Shown piece after piece: positions 4,789 through 5,116 of a stretch of 5,116 nucleotides of DNA; position 1 is the first letter of the stretch, and the number at the start of each line of letters is the position of its first letter. The position numbers and the translations under genes were made by a program. The notes below the pieces were generated by a model. The model made no database searches. It was not told the DNA's origin and saw nothing but the letters and a program-made list of their open reading frames with translations. Source of the stretch: Cellvibrionaceae bacterium (GTDB taxonomy: Bacteria > Pseudomonadota > Gammaproteobacteria > Pseudomonadales > Cellvibrionaceae); NCBI GenBank assembly GCA_030597965.1, contig JAUVQU010000180.1:1-5116 (forward strand), given 5' to 3'.

Positions 4789-5116
4789 CACATGAGGGCT
4801 GTCTCTTCAGCTTCGGTAGGTGATGAGGATAAATTAACGACTGTTTTCAGCAGTTCAATGGCAATAATTGTTCCAATTACTTTGCGTTTGAGGCTACTGA
4901 AATTGACTTTGCCCATCCAGTCTGGTTGAGCTTCGTGCCCATCGATGTTGATTTTTGAGGCGAAAATCTCATAGCAGCTGAAGACGATCAGTAACAGCAG
5001 GCCGCCAATCAAGGACATATCCACTAGCCGCAATATAACGACAATGACCTCGCTATCAGTAAGAGTGAGTACTTCCGGGGTCAGATGGAATAACGCCTGC
5101 CCGAATTTGATGAGCA
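4788..5116 (-). CDS. yqhA: YqhA/UPF0114-family inner-membrane protein, 5' end outside window, stopped early by TGA
   Basis: The frame is open to the right edge (the TTG at 5033 is internal), leaving 108 visible residues. LRLVDMSLIGGLLLLIVFSCYE (29-49 and following) matches the E. coli YqhA segment [22 protein letters not shown] from memory. The next parts also follow it: SKINI, the PDWMGKV block, SSLKRKV, and a second hydrophobic stretch TIIAIELLKTVVNL. The family is a multi-pass membrane protein of about 164 residues with no firm function. Here translation stops at TGA 4788-4790, about 28 residues early, losing the last predicted membrane segment. The lost part is still present downstream in the same frame. 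The product may be a truncated protein, a pseudogene, or a full protein made by readthrough. Confidence 0.82.
   Translation of the reverse strand, partial: LIKFGQALFHLTPEVLTLTDSEVIVVILRLVDMSLIGGLLLLIVFSCYEIFASKINIDGHEAQPDWMGKVNFSSLKRKVIGTIIAIELLKTVVNLSSSPTEAEETALM

Noticed and set aside
4788..4790. UGA as a general tryptophan codon in this organism
   Set aside because: msrB and the DUF1499 gene both end in TGA at sensible family lengths, and tryptophan is encoded by TGG elsewhere, so the standard bacterial code applies.
4764..4790. Selenocysteine insertion at the UGA
   Set aside because: The hairpin starts on the stop codon itself, is short, and lacks the apical GU-type loop and spacing of bacterial SECIS elements. 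The aligned residue is Trp, not Cys.

Overview
The window looks like chromosomal DNA of a gammaproteobacterium with moderate GC, perhaps a marine Cellvibrionales/Oceanospirillales-type lineage. This rests on an AlaA very close to the E. coli protein, on tRNAs with encoded CCA, and on the divergent AlaA-type aminotransferase/msrB pair, which I recall also in Pseudomonas. No mobile element, phage gene or CRISPR array is visible. The lineage is an inference; the gene families are read directly from the sequence.

Layout, left to right. (1) The 3' part of an RlmI/RlmK-like SAM-dependent methyltransferase gene runs in from the left edge and ends at 695. (2) A strong bidirectional terminator (697-739) separates it from the convergent alaA gene on the minus strand (747-1970), a glutamate-pyruvate aminotransferase. 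(3) After a divergent intergenic region comes a plus-strand cluster: msrB (methionine sulfoxide reductase B), an overlapping DNA-3-methyladenine glycosylase I-like gene, and 44 bases later a membrane-anchored DUF1499 protein. (4) A near-consensus sigma70 promoter with a GC-rich discriminator (4115-4143) drives a four-gene tRNA operon, Glu(UUC)-Gly(GCC)-Glu(UUC)-Gly(GCC). It is a tandem duplication with identical tRNAs but unrelated spacers, and it ends in a strong terminator (4651-4679). (5) On the minus strand, entering from the right edge, is a YqhA/UPF0114-family membrane protein gene.

The most notable observation is in the last gene. Its frame meets a TGA at 4788-4790 where, from memory, E. 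coli YqhA has tryptophan (LM-W-YVIIH against LM-stop-KVIIH). It then continues in the same frame for 28 more family-like codons to a TAG at 4701-4703, just before the terminator shared with the tRNA operon. A perfect 8-bp hairpin starts at the A of that TGA. This is either a very recent nonsense mutation, a one-base sequence error, or a readthrough site.

Functionally, msrB and the glycosylase-like gene overlap and are probably translationally coupled, forming a small damage-repair unit (oxidised methionine in protein, possibly alkylated bases in DNA). The glycosylase-like protein lacks the zinc ligands and base-recognition residues of classical Tag, so its substrate is uncertain.
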